NCBI GenBank assembly: GCA_015179045.1
Contig: WHUZ01000007.1
Coordinates: 558,001-622,000, forward strand
Origin: Kalaharituber pfeilii
Lineage: Eukaryota > Ascomycota > Pezizomycetes > Pezizales > Pezizaceae
DNA: 64,000 nt
Direction: 5' to 3'
Part shown: in pieces, positions 22,091-33,870 of the stretch
Layout of the letters: every line of letters begins with the position of its first letter
Numbering within the stretch: the first letter of the stretch is position 1
The notes under the pieces: model-generated
Told to the model about the DNA's origin: nothing
The model's input: the letters and a program-made list of their open reading frames with translations, nothing else
Database searches by the model: none
Position numbers and translations under genes: made by a program

Positions 22091-24684
22091 CCCTGCGTAG
22101 CTCATATAGCACTCATTTATGCGATTGCGGCGCCTCTCGGCTGTCCCATGTCGCCTACGTCGCATATGCGCATTTCGTATGCGCTTGCATTTTTCGCTTT
22201 TCGCGCGCTCCACCGGCCGCCCACACTACGGTCGCGGTAAACCCGTAACAATTAGTAAATGCTCAGACAGCATTGCGGGTATGAAGGAGTGCATAAATGC
22301 AAGTTGACATGTAAAATGATGCATATGCTTATAAGAAATACCTTTTTCACGTATAGTATAGAGCCCCCTTGTCAACGGTGTCAAGGGACCCCAGCAAAAT
22401 CGCATCCTGAAATCACAGAGCCAGCTCTATTTTGCCCGCTTTTGCCATCTTGAGCTTGGTCAAAGGATTTGGAGTAAGGCCAGCTTTAAATCGCATCCTC
22501 TCTTATTCCGATTTCATGAACCGTCAGTTTCCTCTTAAATTTTAGTCTGGTTCTCAACTTGATGAGGCTTCGCTGAGGGGGTGCCTGCGATGCACTGGTC
22601 ACTACGGTTACCAAGAAAAGAAATGAGCTTTGGTGGAGTGGAGTACGGATTGTGTAGGCGATGAGGTGCCAAGCACAGATATGAAGAGTAACAATACTTC
22701 GAGCAAGGGTGTACGTCAAATCCACCTGGAAAAAGAAATTTGGAGTTTCACATTTGATAGTGGGGTTACAAGGCAGAATTTACATGTACTATAGGGTAAC
22801 TGGTCCAGATTCTGGCACTTTTAGATGAAGTTGGGGCAGCGTACTCTACAAGCCGGAGGACATAAAGTTCATAAAGAACACAATCAATGGCTTCGCGCCT
22901 ACTTCATCATACAGAGTGTATGTAGGCACTTTCTCCAACTTTCGCCCTACCCGCGCTCATGCCCACGTGCCCAAGCCTACCCATGCCTTGTGAGTGCAGA
23001 ATGCTTAACTCGGAACTCCCCTTTGCCAACGGGCATATGATATAATTGACGCTGAGGAACTGTGCTAACATGCTTTAGGTTATATTCCGTGAATCTCCGA
23101 TGCTAGAGCGATAGTGAATTGCAGCAGTACATATCGGAACGGTACATACTGCAGCATTAGCATCGTCCCTAGTCCCGTACTACATCGTCCCTCATCGCCC
23201 TCAATGCAGCATAACCAGACTAAATGCAGCATAGGTTGTAATTGATCGATCTAGTGCCTCAAAAGGGAAAAGGTACGAAAAGGCAAAGACCTTACTTTTG
23301 AACCTCTTTTTCCTGGACCGGAAAGATTCGACTTTTAAGGCAACCACGCATTCGCGTTCCAGGCACTATGTCGACTACCTTGTGTCCATGCTTCAATGCA
23401 GATTATTGTTCTGCGCGTTTCGAGGCTCGATCAGGCCACAATCACAGTTGGCCCGTTAGTATTCCGAGAAATAAGACATCGGTGACAGTCAAAGTCCATT
23501 TGGGGCAGGCGCCAAGCCGACGTTTTTCCCTTGAACTGTGGGGGGGGGGGGGGGGGGTTGTTCTGACAAGTATGTAGCCTAGGTACCTATTGTTATAGAG
23601 GGGGGAACGAGAACACTGCAAGAACATTGCTGCGAAGTCGCTATGCATGAAATGATGTACGCACTTGGTGTATCCTATGCATATATTGGCAAACTGGGAT
23701 CGGGTTCACGGCGGAATTCGAGACTGCAGTGTGGACGCATCACACTTTTGCATCTGAAAGAGGTTTGAGAGCCGAGTTTGTGCTCGCCACGCCAGAGGTG
23801 AAAGACTATCATAGGTCGTGAAAAAGCGTCCTGGCCGGCGGCCGAGTCCGCCCGCCATCGTATGCCACGCCCTCCGGCTAGCATGCTGCCGCCTCTCCGG
23901 ACCAAATTCCTCAGCCCGCAATCCGCGCTGTACTGCACTGGTAAGACAGCGTAGAGCGTCGAGCAGTCGGCCGGCGCTGTGGTGCACACAGCGGGCGGGT
24001 CGCGTTTGCAGCTTGCTCTGCGTTCTGCTTGTCCGCTCCCGCGCGAGGCAGCGGCCTGCACCACCATTCATTGCCCCTCGCCTGCGCGAACTTCCCCGCC
24101 CCCGTCTCTGATCCAACGTGCAAGTGGGAAAAAAGAAGGGAAAAAAAAAAAAAAAGAAAAGAAAAGGTAAAAAAAACTACAGGCGGACAGGCGCCCCACC
24201 CACACCCAAACTCCCACACATAACCCCCCCTCCCCCGATCCTTCCCCCCGATCCCCCCACCACTGCTCCGCGAACGGACAAATCGACAAGAGGGTCACAA
24301 AGCCCCCCTCTCTTACTAAGTAGCCGCTTCCCTTCCACCCCCCCACCCATCCACCAACCACCACAATCACTCAAATCCCCGTCATAACGTGCTCTCGGCA
24401 GCAACTGCCCCCACTTGCTACTTCACTATACCTCCTCCCCCCTACTTTCTCTCAAAAAATTAACTTCCCGATTCACTCCGCCCAACTCGGAACGATTACA
24501 GTGAAAATTGCCCCACGCCAAAAACATAGGTGTCTGCTCTGAGGCACTCCAGTTCTCCTGGAAGCTCCTCCCCCTCTTAACTGATTGTGATACTCTGTAG
24601 TGGCTCATCTCGTGCCTTGCTCGTTCCCAGTGATCGAGCTGGCCCGGGAAACTGCCCTTGAGTAATTTGTCAGCTCGGCTTCTC

Positions 24685-27600
24685 ATGCCGCGAGGTTCGG
24701 CAGTGTCCTCGTCTTCGAAGCGTCAGAACCCCCATCACCAAAGCGTCCATAGCAACACGAATGGAGGCCTCGTCTCAGCTGTAAAACGCCCGTCACGCTC
24801 ACGCTCGTCCAGCAATACCGTTGCATCCTCAGCGTCAAGTCAACATGCACAGTCCCATGAGCCCTCGCCACTGGGCCAACACGCTCACCATCACAGCCAG
24901 AACCTGCAGCATCAACTCAGGCAACTACACCGCAGCTCTTCAGATGCCTCGTCAATTTCGTCGGCTGATTGTGGGACTGATTGGAATGTGAAGGCAAATG
25001 AGACATTGTATTCGGAAGTGCTGGGCGAGGAAGCTATTGGTTATCCGAATGGGTTGAATGGTTTAGCTGGAGGAGCGGAACACAGGAAAATTGACATTAA
25101 CCCTTCCAGTGAAAAGTCAAGGACCCCTGGAGGAAGCACCGTACTTCCGTCATTTCCACTGCTCGACTCGATTACCTTGCTCATCATATTCCTGCAGCTG
25201 CCATCTACAGTTCTTACGATCATCCATTTTCTGTTTGCGACTATGACGTTTGTTCCGCAATCGACTACTCTCCTGAGTGCGTCTACAGCAACCAGCCTTC
25301 CCTCGTTTACTACACTACTTTTGCAAGGATCCGGCGGGAGCCCATCAATTCTAACCGTCATGGTCGCAGATATAATGGTGGCTATTATCTCAATCTTCTT
25401 GTGGCCATCGGCTAGGGGACTTCTGATTGACTTTGCACAAGCTGTCATGGCAATTTCTTTGGGCGCTGGTAACACAGGTCAAACTGGGGGAACGCTGAAA
25501 AATGCAGCAGTTTGTGCCGGTGTCATATCAGGTGCCAAGGTTATTCGGAATAGGTACGAGTTTGGTGATTCTTGGTCTACAGGGCCTCATCCGGCTCGGG
25601 AGTTGCATTCTGGTTCTCCAATTGTTGGATTCCCGGGTCTCTCCAGTTCTTCAGCAAGTTGGGTGAGGAATGCTTTGGCGGTACACATTGTTGCACAAGG
25701 CGCAATGCGGGCTCTGAGAGGATGGTTGATACAAAGACCCGCAAGTGCTAGTAGCAGTGATACTTCTCCATCAAATATTGCGCCCGCATCAGCTGCAAAA
25801 GAAAGTTCTTCTATCACAGGTAAACAAAAGGATAAGGACCCTGAATCAGGGACAGTGGCTCTGGCACCATCGACTTTGCTGCCAGCTGGACAGGGAATTG
25901 ACAGCCGCCGAAAAAAGAAGCAAAACTCTCTTGTTCGGAGCCGCCAGCCTCTCTGGGCCGCCATTGCAAGTACAGTTGTGCATATTGCGAAAGAAGTGGA
26001 ACAATCACAAGCCGTATCAGAAGCAGTGAATCTTGAGGATGATGCTGCATCTGGGTCTCCTGAGCATAAAGCTCATGGGCTGGGTGGTCATATCTGGATT
26101 ACCAATATAGGATCCACGGAAGTCAGTTTTGGTGCTGGGAATTTTCCATGTACAGGTGTTGAGGATAGTGGGACCTGTCCGTATGGAGATGTTAGTCATA
26201 ATGCGACCGCAGTAGTGGCAAGTGGAAAAAGTGTTTTTGTTCCTTTTTTTGTTCGGGTAAACGGTATTGCTTGGCCTCAGGCCGATATTTATAGATCGGA
26301 AAAGGACGAAGATGTCGAGAATGCAGATGTGGAGCGGAGGGATGAGGTCTGGCTTATTGATATTACTGGTCTAACACCTGCAACTGAGTATGACTTTGAA
26401 TTCGTGAAAACCAAAGGAGGAGTACCCTTTTACCAAACAAGTGCTTGCACTCTGCCTGCTCAAGGTAAGTATTTTCCCCACTACGTGGAATTCTCAAACA
26501 GAAATCTAAATATATAAATTCAGTACCATCCTCAGTTGCTGTCCCAGCCCCTCCGCCGTCCTCGCGTCCGTTGTCTCCTGTAACGACTCTACTAAATACC
26601 CTGTCCCAAGCCACTACAACTCTAGCCGAACAGAAACTTCGGCTCAAGCGTATGAAAAAGGAGAATAATCGACGATTAGCCTCAATTCGCTCCGAAATCG
26701 ACACCTTGAAGTCACGCTTGGGAGGTGGCGATAAAGGTGAAGAGCGAGCGCGTCGACGTGTTCTCTCCTTGCGGGAGTTTGTCCGCCGCGCTGAGGAAGA
26801 GATTGAGAAAATGACGGTTGAACTGACAAGGCTTGAAAGCGTACCTGACGCCGTTGAAAAAGAGTGGAAACAGAAGAAAAGGCTTTGGATGGACGAACGA
26901 AAGCGGCTTCTTGCTGTAGAAAATAAGGTAGAACAAGCAAAAGCGGCTGCTGATCGTCAAGCCTCTGCGGCTGAAACGGAAGCTGCATCGCTAGCTGCGA
27001 AACAAGAAAAGCTTTCTACTCGACTAGCTAAGCTTAGGCCAGAAATGGAGAAACTGAAGGCTGAAAACTCAGCTGCTCAGGATGAAAAAGCCAGGAAGCA
27101 AAGTGAGCGGGAGGCATTGGTCAAACATCGAGCTGCTATGGATTTGGAGTTTTCTGAAGCCATCAGCAAGATGGAGAAAAAGATGCAAGAATTTCGTATG
27201 CAAAGTAGTGAGAATTGGGGTGTGGTTGCCACGCTGGAGAACGCCGCTGTCCAGCAAGCGGTCTCTGGTTTCGCTCCCTCAACATCAGAAAGTGGTATTC
27301 ATGGGGCGAGGAGCTCCATAGGCCCCATTGGCCCAAGCACTCCTATCATGGCTGCATCAAACCCTGCATCTGTTTCAACTCCTCCGGGCTTTGGTCCTGT
27401 CATCCCAAATCCACTTGCGGCGAACTATGTCAGTCCTCGACGAGAACGTTCCTCTTCTATGTTTACCAGTGATAGTGGAGCACCCAGCTTTTCTGACATT
27501 CTCCCTGGTGATAGACCGCTGTTGCCATCCCTGAATTCGTTTGGAAGTTATGGAAACGGTGCTTTTGAAAGCGGAGGCCTTAAGCGAACAAACAGCCAAA

Positions 27601-27737
27601 ATACCAGAAATTTCTATGGAGGCCTAGGAAGGACAAACGCAGTTCCTGGCTATGAAAAATCTGGTGATGTTGGTGGAGAGCTTAATAAGGGAAATGGGGT
27701 TGCGGGCAAACTGGTAGGCTTTGGAGAACAGCACTAG
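24685..27737 (+). CDS. acrB: AcrB-type ubiquitination network protein
   Basis: Large membrane and coiled-coil protein of the AcrB family. In Aspergillus, AcrB acts in the CreB/CreD ubiquitination network that tunes carbon catabolite repression and permease turnover. Exons 24685-26464 and 26524-27737 (997 aa); intron 26465-26523 with a GTAAGT donor. The first in-frame ATG is MPRGSAVSSSS. Order of parts: a Ser/His/Gln-rich N-terminus (1-120); a membrane segment at about 158-190 (LLDSITLLIIFLQLPSTVL); two more at about 221-260 (VADIMVAIISIFLW and following); a beta-rich segment at about 462-590 (HIWITNIGSTEVSFGAGNFP, ending FVKTKGGVPFYQTSACTLPA); a long coiled coil at about 612-815 rich in Lys/Glu/Arg; and a Ser/Gly/Pro tail. 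Three membrane spans plus a C-terminal coiled coil match the published AcrB layout. The assignment is by architecture and memory of the family. Confidence 0.88.
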
Positions 27738-28996
27738 CTTGTTTCATTTTTCTTCTGAAGCAAAAGATCTTTATGTTGGAAAAGCTCAAGTGAACAGCGA
27801 GAGAACAGTGTTTGGTAACGGAGATGATGATACTTTCTTCTATCCTTTTTCTGATGTATTGCGACAACGGAAACTTGATGAACAGCATCCATAGAGGTAT
27901 ATTACTTATCTATGCTGACTGAGGAGGCAACAAATGACTTTTCCTCCGAGGCACGAAACTACCCTGAAGCGGTTATTTTTACCCTTTTCATTTTTATTTT
28001 ATTTTCATGTCCGTTTGTATGTGTATGGCACCATGAATCTTCAGAGATAGTATCTGTGCCATGAGGATGCTCTCCTCTCTGTCGACTAGTATACCTCATT
28101 GACCTAGTTATGTAACATTGATTTCCCCTGCTTCACTGTGCGGCGCCGCCGAACGAGAGATTTGATAACGATAACGCTGCACCCTCATGGTAGGTGATGC
28201 GAATGCTACATGTATTTTATGCTAATCTTGGGTCCCGGTTAGGTGACTACATGCACCGAGCGTTTGTTCGCACACCACCCGGCCTGGAGGTCTACAAGGC
28301 AGCTAAGTATATCAATCAGATTACAGTACAGTACACGCACTATCATGACCATACCATGCCGGCACCATGCTCACGCAGTGCCACTGTGCAGGATGTCCCA
28401 TGTACACGGCGCCAGGGCAGCGCGTCTGGACTGGAAGCTCACGCATCTGCGGCCGCAGCGAGCAGGAAACGCCCTCGATATTAAGTAGCAGTGAACATTA
28501 GTACTTGCTTGTATCTACCACGTAACGTACCGTACTGCATACGTCGAGCGGCTCGGGACCGCGTGGTCTCTGCTACTGTCTGGCAGCTGCAGCCATGCTG
28601 CGCATTCCCTGTCACGCTATCCCCTAAGAGGCTACCGCCCCATCCGCAACCTCCCCTTCTCGTCTGAGATGGTTGTAAACAATAGAGTTCCCCCATCAAC
28701 CAAACAAACCACCACCACCCCTCCCCCCACAGTCCATTGCAGCTCCCCCCCTTCACCCCCCGCCACATCCGCTACGCAGGCATCCTAGCCACCGACATCA
28801 GGAAGCGAGAGCGCCGAAACCTTGCCCCCATCAACACGCCCACAACAGCTGCCGCCCCCTCTCCCCAACCAACCGCTTCGCTCGCGCGCTATTTGTCATC
28901 GACGCAAGGAAAATCCGACATTGCGATACCGGTCCGGGCGGTTGGGAGACAAGAGCGGACACACACGCCCAGCATAGCCCTCAGTATCCCGCCGAT
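27738..28996. other. intergenic, acrB to CDH1
   Basis: A 1.26-kb spacer between tandem genes. Short frames only (under 100 codons). The part from about 28690 is C-rich, consistent with the promoter and leader of CDH1. No repeat or RNA gene was seen. Confidence 0.5.
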
Positions 28997-31082
28997 ATGA
29001 AAGGCTCCGACTATGAGTCAAAGCTGCGCAGCAATGCGCATACCGGGGAAGTCGCAGGCAGTGGAGGGGGTATCGGAGGAAACACAGCGACCGGGAGGAC
29101 TAGGACGACAAGATCACAGGCGGCAGCTGCAGCAGCCGCTGCCGCCGCATCAAGCAATCACAACATATCCCACAATATCAGCAATAGCAACAGTAGCCAG
29201 AATATTGCAAATAATCGACCGAAGACTCCGCCGCGGGGTAGCAGTCCCAAGTCGAAGTATGTTGGCGGTCCAGACCCCGATCTATTAAGACAGGCGCTCG
29301 ATGATACAGTAAGTGGTATGGGGAGTGCAGCGACGCCAGCGCCGTCTCCAAGCAGGAAACGGCAGAGGATATATGGCGACAGGTATGTTGTCTGGAGATG
29401 TGGGGGTGGGCGGTGGGTAAAGGCTGATGAGGGATACTTGTGGCGACAGATTCATACCCAACCGAGATGGAGTAGATCTACAGGCCAGCTACAGCCTATT
29501 ACATGCTGAAGGGTCCCCTTCTTCACCGACGAAGCCAAAGAAAAAGGTGGCAAGTGGTGAACTTCAGTATCAGAAAGGTTTGAACTGCGTATCTAATTGA
29601 AAAGCTTCATGATATTGCCTCTACATAGTGCTGACCCATTGTATGATATGCAGCCGAAGAAGCCAATCGGACGTTTTCAACCTTGCTCCGCGCCGAGCTG
29701 TTCCACGATTCTGTACCACAAGCCTCTCCTTCGAATTTTTCTACTCGAATATCACACTCAAACGCCGAATACCCATCAAGAGCCCGAACCCCGCCCCCTT
29801 CAGGTGGACATAGCTCAGTTACTCCCTCTACTCCTTCCAAAAACCTCTTCACTTACATGTCACCAAAGACACATACCCCGCGGTCAAGGCATGGCCCTAA
29901 TATCGACACAAGAGCGGAGATATATTCGCTGAGCCCTGTAAGGTTTGACAGTCAAAGAATGTTACTCAGTCCGAGAAAGCAGCCAAGACATGTGAGCAAA
30001 ACACCGTACAAAGTATTGGATGCACCCGAGCTGGCGGATGATTTTTACCTGAATTTGGTAGACTGGGGAAGTATGAACATATTAGGGGTGGGTCTGGGGA
30101 GCTCAGTATACATGTGGAATGCGAATAGTCTAAAAGTTACTAAGTTGTGCGATCTGGGGACGGACGATAGTGTGACGAGTGTAAGCTGGATACAACGGGT
30201 GAGCTATATATATGTCCTTCCTAGATCATTCATGAGTTTTTCTAACTTGGTTTTCTAGGGGTCACATGTTGCGATAGGTACAAACAAGGGATTTGTTCAG
30301 ATATGGGACGCAGAAAGATGTCGAAGGTTACGGACGATGACTGGCCATACTGCCCGAGTTGGTATGTACCCCAAGGAGGTCTGTGTTGAGTATGTGTATG
30401 TTTTTCAATACTAACTTCCCCACCAGGCGCCCTGGCTTGGAACGACCATATCCTCACTTCTGGGTCCCGCGACCGAGCGATATACCATCGCGACGTGCGG
30501 ACAGCGGACCAATTCATAGCGAAGCTTACTGGTCACAAGCAAGAAGTGTGTGGGTTAAAGTGGAATGCTGAAGATGGCCAGCTTGCCTCTGGAGGAAACG
30601 ATAACAAACTGTTTGTCTGGGACAAGCTCAATACCACTCCACTTTTCAAATTCTCAGAACACACGGCTGCGGTAAAAGCTATTGCTTGGTCACCCCATCA
30701 GCATGGAACACTTGCTTCAGGAGGAGGGACTGCGGACAGGCGAATAAAGTTCTGGAATACGTTAACAGGGCAACCGATCAATGAAATCGACACGGGTAGC
30801 CAAGTATGCAACTTAGCATGGAGTAAGAACAGCAACGAGATTGTTAGCACGCATGGCTACTCTGAGAATCAGATTGTGGTGTGGAAGTACCCGAGTATGA
30901 CCCAGGTAGCAAGTCTCACAGGTCATACATGCAGGGTACTGTACCTTGCCATGAGCCCAAACGGAGAAGTGATAGTAACTGGTGCTGGAGACGAGACTTT
31001 ACGGTTTTGGAATTGCTTTAGCCGGGGGAGAGATGAGCGACGGTTATCAGTAGCATTAGACCCGTTTCAACAGATACGGTAG
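28997..31082 (+). CDS. CDH1: APC/C activator Cdh1 (fizzy-related)
   Basis: WD40 co-activator that recruits substrates to the anaphase-promoting complex in late mitosis and G1. Exons 28997-29382, 29450-29577, 29654-30198, 30259-30361, 30427-31082 (605 aa). The C-box DRFIPNR falls at residues 128-134, across the first intron. The linker has the conserved KTPYKVLDAPEL and DDFYLNLVDWG. The WD40 propeller follows (VSWIQRGSHVAIGTNKGFVQ, LTSGSRDRAIYHRD, LASGGNDNKLFVWD, LASGGGTADRRIKFWN, VTGAGDETLRFWN), and the chain ends in the IR dipeptide that binds the APC/C. Several Ser/Thr-Pro sites in the N-terminal half (KTPPRG, SSPKSK, RTPPPS, STPSK, MSPKTHTPR) fit inhibitory CDK phosphorylation. A run of about 10 Ala is near residue 45. 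All introns are GT-AG with CTAAC or CTGA branches. Confidence 0.96.
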
Positions 31083-33870
31083 AGAAATGAGGAAGGTCAA
31101 ATATGGCTCGGGAGGAGAGGAAGAGGCAGTTTTGAGAGGATAGATCAGGGCAGAGAAGAATGTGTCTGGACATAAAATTTGGTACTGGGTTATGGCTTTT
31201 GGGAGGGCAAGTTTGTTTTTTTGTCATAACTTTTTTGAATCTTTCATTTCGTTCACTTTCACATGGGGTCTTTGTTCTCTTTATTCTCACTTTTCATACA
31301 ACTCAGGGACTTTTAGGTTTGGGGACAGCTTTTTCAACCGGCGAATTGTGGGATTCTTGAATTGTTGTTGTCATTGTCGTTGTATGTTGCGGGGCAAATT
31401 CATGGGATCACAATCAGGGGAAAAAAAAAATTCAACTCTTTGAGGGTACGGTTGTTCCTTCCTTCCACCAAAAAGAAAACCAAAACAAAAATGTGTGTCT
31501 TGTCAAAGGCGAATGCGAGGAGTTGTGGTTGGGCTTAATTTTATTGTATTTTGTTTTGTTTTGTTATATTCACATTTTTCCTTTTTTTTTCTTTCTTCTT
31601 CACGTCTTTTTTTTTTTTTTTTTTTTTTTTTTTTCCTCGTGTCTCTCGGTTTATATATATAATGTTGAATCATGCAATTTTTCTTTGGGATTTTACGGCT
31701 TGTGGGAACTGGTATTATCGTTTGGTTTGGAATTTGAGAATTGAGATTAGCGTGGGCAGTTCTTCCGTTACTTGATTCTTCAACTACTACTCCACGTCTA
31801 TTTTTGCCCTTGCCTTAGCTGTCTTTCTCCGTTCTCCGCCCCTTCTTATTCTGTCCGAGCTTCCCCCCCATCTCCATCTTTCGGTTCAAGCCTTATCTCC
31901 CATATCCCGTTGCTTGCTTCGGCGGTGATATCAATCCGGCTCAATGGCCCATCACAGCCAATCCCCGTTCATACTTTTACACTTGGTTTGGTATGCTATT
32001 CATGCTCTGTGTGTGAACTATGCCATTGATTATTACTCATTTGTCTTTGATTGCTCCATATTGAAGTTCTTACTGCTCAAAATGTCTTCATCATTCTAAC
32101 GCTTTCCATCATATCAATTCTTTTCTCCCCTTTGTATCCCTCACCTCCCGGAAATGTGTTTCCTTAACAGATTTTGATTCTTCCCCCGATGATCCTTCAT
32201 CCCCCTTTTCAATCTTTAACTTTTGCAAAGGGGATTCCTGTACCATTATCGCCGCTGCCGTTGACTACATACCTGTTGGCTTGCTGGTGAGCTTACAGCT
32301 GTTCAGCCTATGGCTACGCATACCCTTGGGATACTTTCAATCAGACTAGGTACACCTCTACTTCCCCCAGGGCGGAGAGTCCCGAGGAGCAACCATGTCA
32401 GGGTAACAGCTGCAAGCTTACATAAACTGAGATTTTCGGCTTCCTGGGTTTGTGCTGCTTACCCATACTGGTTTTGCTTTGAGCTTCGTGTTTAGTTCTT
32501 CTCGGCTTTTATGTCAAAATTGATAAGTTACGCTGGTTCTTGGTTATGGGCGTATATATATTTAATATATATACACTGGTTTTGATTTTATTCGGCTTTA
32601 CAGCTGGCTTATTTCGTTTTCGATGTCGTTTCGTTTCGTTTATAGTTTCGTTTCTGTAGAGTTTGGATGCTTTATGAGGGGTTATTGATTTATAAATTAG
32701 CAATAGTCTTCGCATTAGCACAGCATTGGGAAGACAAGTGAGCAATTCGATTCATATTTACATCAAGTACATTGGGTGCCTGTACTGCAAAAGAACATCA
32801 TGATCAAACCTTGTCTAACCTTCCTTATCACCCTTATCTTGTCTGCAGTCGCCTGCGCTTGCACTTCGCCCTCTTATCTCTACTTATCGTCTCCGAATTC
32901 CGAAGCAGAAACAAAACATGAATGAGGAAAAAACAAAGAGACGAGACGAGACATGCATGCTTCAACACAACTGCCAGTCGGGTCAAGGACAGTCAGTACA
33001 AGTTGGAATGACAGGCATGGGCATAATGACACTAGCATAGTGGACCGCAGCACGCAGCGAGATGAATTTTTTCTTTTTCTTTTTCTTTTTCTTTTTGATA
33101 TACGGTAGCAGGCCAGTACAGTTTAAATGGGGCATGGCGTCGTCAATAGATCTATCTCGTTTATCGAGGCAAGGAGATATATTACTAGCGGGTACAGATA
33201 CTCTTGTTACAAGATTAGATATTGTGGAGGGAAAAGAGCATAGATCGTGAGGATCCCCGGACGATTGGCTGTACTGAAACTGGTAGTCAATGCTCAAACG
33301 ATCATCTGCGAAATATTCCTGAATAGGAAGTGAATGGGCAAGCATTATTCGACAACCGGCCGATGGTTGTGCCCAATGGAAACGTCGATTTTATATTTTA
33401 TGCTCCTTTTCCCTCCACAGTAGATATTTCAATTGGAAGCGCTGGTCGAAACCTGATCACGAGCTGGCGAGGCCCTAATGATCCTGAAGATCAGTAAGTA
33501 TGGACTTACGCCAAATTGAAAGTAATGAGCATATATACTTGATAAACTCCTCAAATCAAGTGCAATTTTCTGCGTCCAAATTAAAAAAAAAAAAAAAAAA
33601 AGTAAAATGTGCCCTGGCAAAGGTCAGGCCAACCTCCGATCAATGCGGTAAAAAAACATGCGCACGTTGCCAACGCCCTCCAACCGATCCCGAGCCTCAA
33701 GTGCAACCTGATCCTGTATGCCTCACATTCACCCCGCAAGAGCCCCATCACACCTCATCAACCTCCACCTCGGCAACGCAGCATCGCTACGCTCTGCACC
33801 CCAACATATACAAGCGCCGATAAAACAGACACAGCAAGCACAGTGCTTGATTGCAAGACAGCTTACCACG
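31083..33870. other. 2.8-kb intergenic region with T-rich tracts
   Basis: The CDH1 3' flank and the aminopeptidase 5' flank. It contains a run of 28 T (31607-31634), a CTTTTT-type repeat (33066-33096) and a run of about 19 A (33583-33601). ORFs here are short and composition-driven. Nothing else was recognised. Confidence 0.5.

Larger units (their letters stand above)
20659..24684. other. 4-kb intergenic region
   Basis: No gene could be supported. The longest frame, 21484-21966 (+, 160 codons from an ATG), has no recognisable domain. The region contains a CTTTC-type minisatellite (20817-20862), a perfect short palindrome (22070-22090), a run of 18 G (23540-23557) and short repeated words around 23150-23235 (for example AATGCAGCATA twice). 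The last 600 bp, from about 24100, is A/C-rich and probably includes the acrB promoter and leader. Confidence 0.5.

Noticed and set aside
22070..22101. Helitron 3' end (hairpin followed by CTRR)
   Set aside because: The bases after the hairpin are CCCCTGCGTAG, which do not give a convincing CTRR terminus, and no matching 5' TC end was found.
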